Shown here in pieces: positions 5,903 through 6,389 of a stretch of DNA of 6,389 nucleotides (positions are counted from its first letter, which is position 1; each line of letters starts with the position of its first letter). Under the pieces are notes generated by a model. It worked only from the letters and a program-made list of their open reading frames with translations, searched no databases and had not been told where the DNA came from. The position numbers and the translations under genes are program-made. The stretch is taken from positions 1-6,389 of the forward strand of contig QQUK01000119.1 in NCBI GenBank assembly GCA_008501655.1, given 5' to 3'. The stretch comes from Calditrichota bacterium (GTDB taxonomy: Bacteria; Zixibacteria; MSB-5A5; GN15; FEB-12).

Positions 5903-6389
5903 CTAACCGAGCGAGCCTACTACTTGTTCCACTTCATGTAGAATCTCACAGGTGCGGACAAGTTCCATCATATTAGTGTTATCTTTATACAAGGGACGGT
6001 CGATATCAAGATATTCTACATGCCGTCTGACAACCTCGTGTGCTTTTGTTGTACCGAGCCCGAATTTATAATCACGAAAATCCAATGCCTGAGCTGCAGC
6101 CATAATTTCAATCCCGAGGACACCATAAGCATTCTCCAATATCTGGAAGTTCTTTATCGCAGTATTCATTCCCATTGAGACAAAATCTTCCTGATCAGCA
6201 GCAGCCGGAATCGACTGAATAGAAGCCGGAGCTGATAAGATTCTCTGCTCGGCAATTAAGGAGTCAGCGGTATATTGTGAAAGCATAAGACCGGAGAACA
6301 TACCGGCACCTTTGGTTAAAAACGGCGGCAGTCCGACTGAAAGAGCCGGGTTGTTCAAACGATTCATACTCCGTTCAGATATTATCGAA
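5903..6389 (-). CDS. Histidine/aromatic amino acid ammonia-lyase, C-terminal part (partial)
   Basis: The frame is open to the right edge, giving about 161 C-terminal residues of an enzyme usually near 500 long. It uses the MIO cofactor to remove ammonia from histidine (giving urocanate) or from tyrosine or phenylalanine. Family marks seen are ISERSMNRLNNPALSVGLPPF at the fragment start, SGLMLSQYTADSLIAEQRILSAPAS, SIPAAADQEDFVSMG (codons near 6190), AAQALDFR and the ending DRPLYKD. The MIO-forming Ala-Ser-Gly lies outside the window. The glutamate in QED is the residue typical of histidine ammonia-lyases, where tyrosine and phenylalanine lyases have glutamine. However, the histidine usually after QED is phenylalanine here, so the substrate is open. 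Upstream ISER residues show that the ATG at 6367 is internal, not the start. It sits directly before the YejM-like gene and is probably co-transcribed with it. Confidence 0.9.
   Translation of the reverse strand, partial: SIISERSMNRLNNPALSVGLPPFLTKGAGMFSGLMLSQYTADSLIAEQRILSAPASIQSIPAAADQEDFVSMGMNTAIKNFQILENAYGVLGIEIMAAAQALDFRDYKFGLGTTKAHEVVRRHVEYLDIDRPLYKDNTNMMELVRTCEILHEVEQVVGSLG

Overview
The window is 6.4 kb of AT-rich bacterial chromosome (roughly 40% GC by eye). It holds five complete protein genes plus a complete acetyltransferase gene, and two genes cut by the window edges. No rRNA, tRNA, CRISPR array, insertion sequence or phage gene is visible. An ECF sigma factor with a membrane anti-sigma factor, and two five-helix membrane enzymes of the LtaS/YejM type (one resembling the outer-membrane regulator YejM/PbgA), suggest a Gram-negative bacterium. 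Several genes have good Shine-Dalgarno sites (AGGAAAG, GGAG, GAGG, GGGAG), which argues against typical Bacteroidia. I cannot name the phylum; an FCB-group or deltaproteobacterium-like lineage is a guess.

Layout from left to right. Positions 2-76 (+) are the last 24 codons of an unidentified protein with a faint ACT-domain look. Positions 77-541 (-) encode a GNAT acetyltransferase, tail to tail with it and with no gap. Positions 542-741 are a non-coding divergent promoter region containing two small inverted repeats. Positions 742-2043 (+) are a tightly coupled three-gene operon: ECF sigma factor, two-helix anti-sigma factor without zinc ligands, and a YbjQ/UPF0145 protein, with overlaps of 8 and 4 bases. 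Positions 2089-4059 (+) encode an LtaS-like sulfatase-fold phosphoglycerol/phosphoethanolamine transferase with a complete catalytic site. It has its own candidate promoter and no visible ribosome binding site. Positions 4049-5896 (-) encode a YejM/PbgA-like five-helix sulfatase-fold protein whose 3' end overlaps the previous gene by 11 bases. Positions 5903-6389 (-) are the C-terminal third of a histidine ammonia-lyase-family enzyme, immediately upstream of and in the same frame as the YejM-like gene.

Taken together the region looks devoted to the cell envelope. A membrane-sensing sigma/anti-sigma pair sits beside two different periplasmic head-group transferase-type proteins. A GGAACTT element, like the -35 of envelope-stress sigma factors, lies just before the LtaS-like gene and hints that the sigma factor may control it. 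That link is inference. The most unusual points are the YejM-like protein that keeps a full metal site and a serine at the nucleophile position, the YbjQ protein inside a sigma-factor operon, and the near-leaderless start of the LtaS-like gene.
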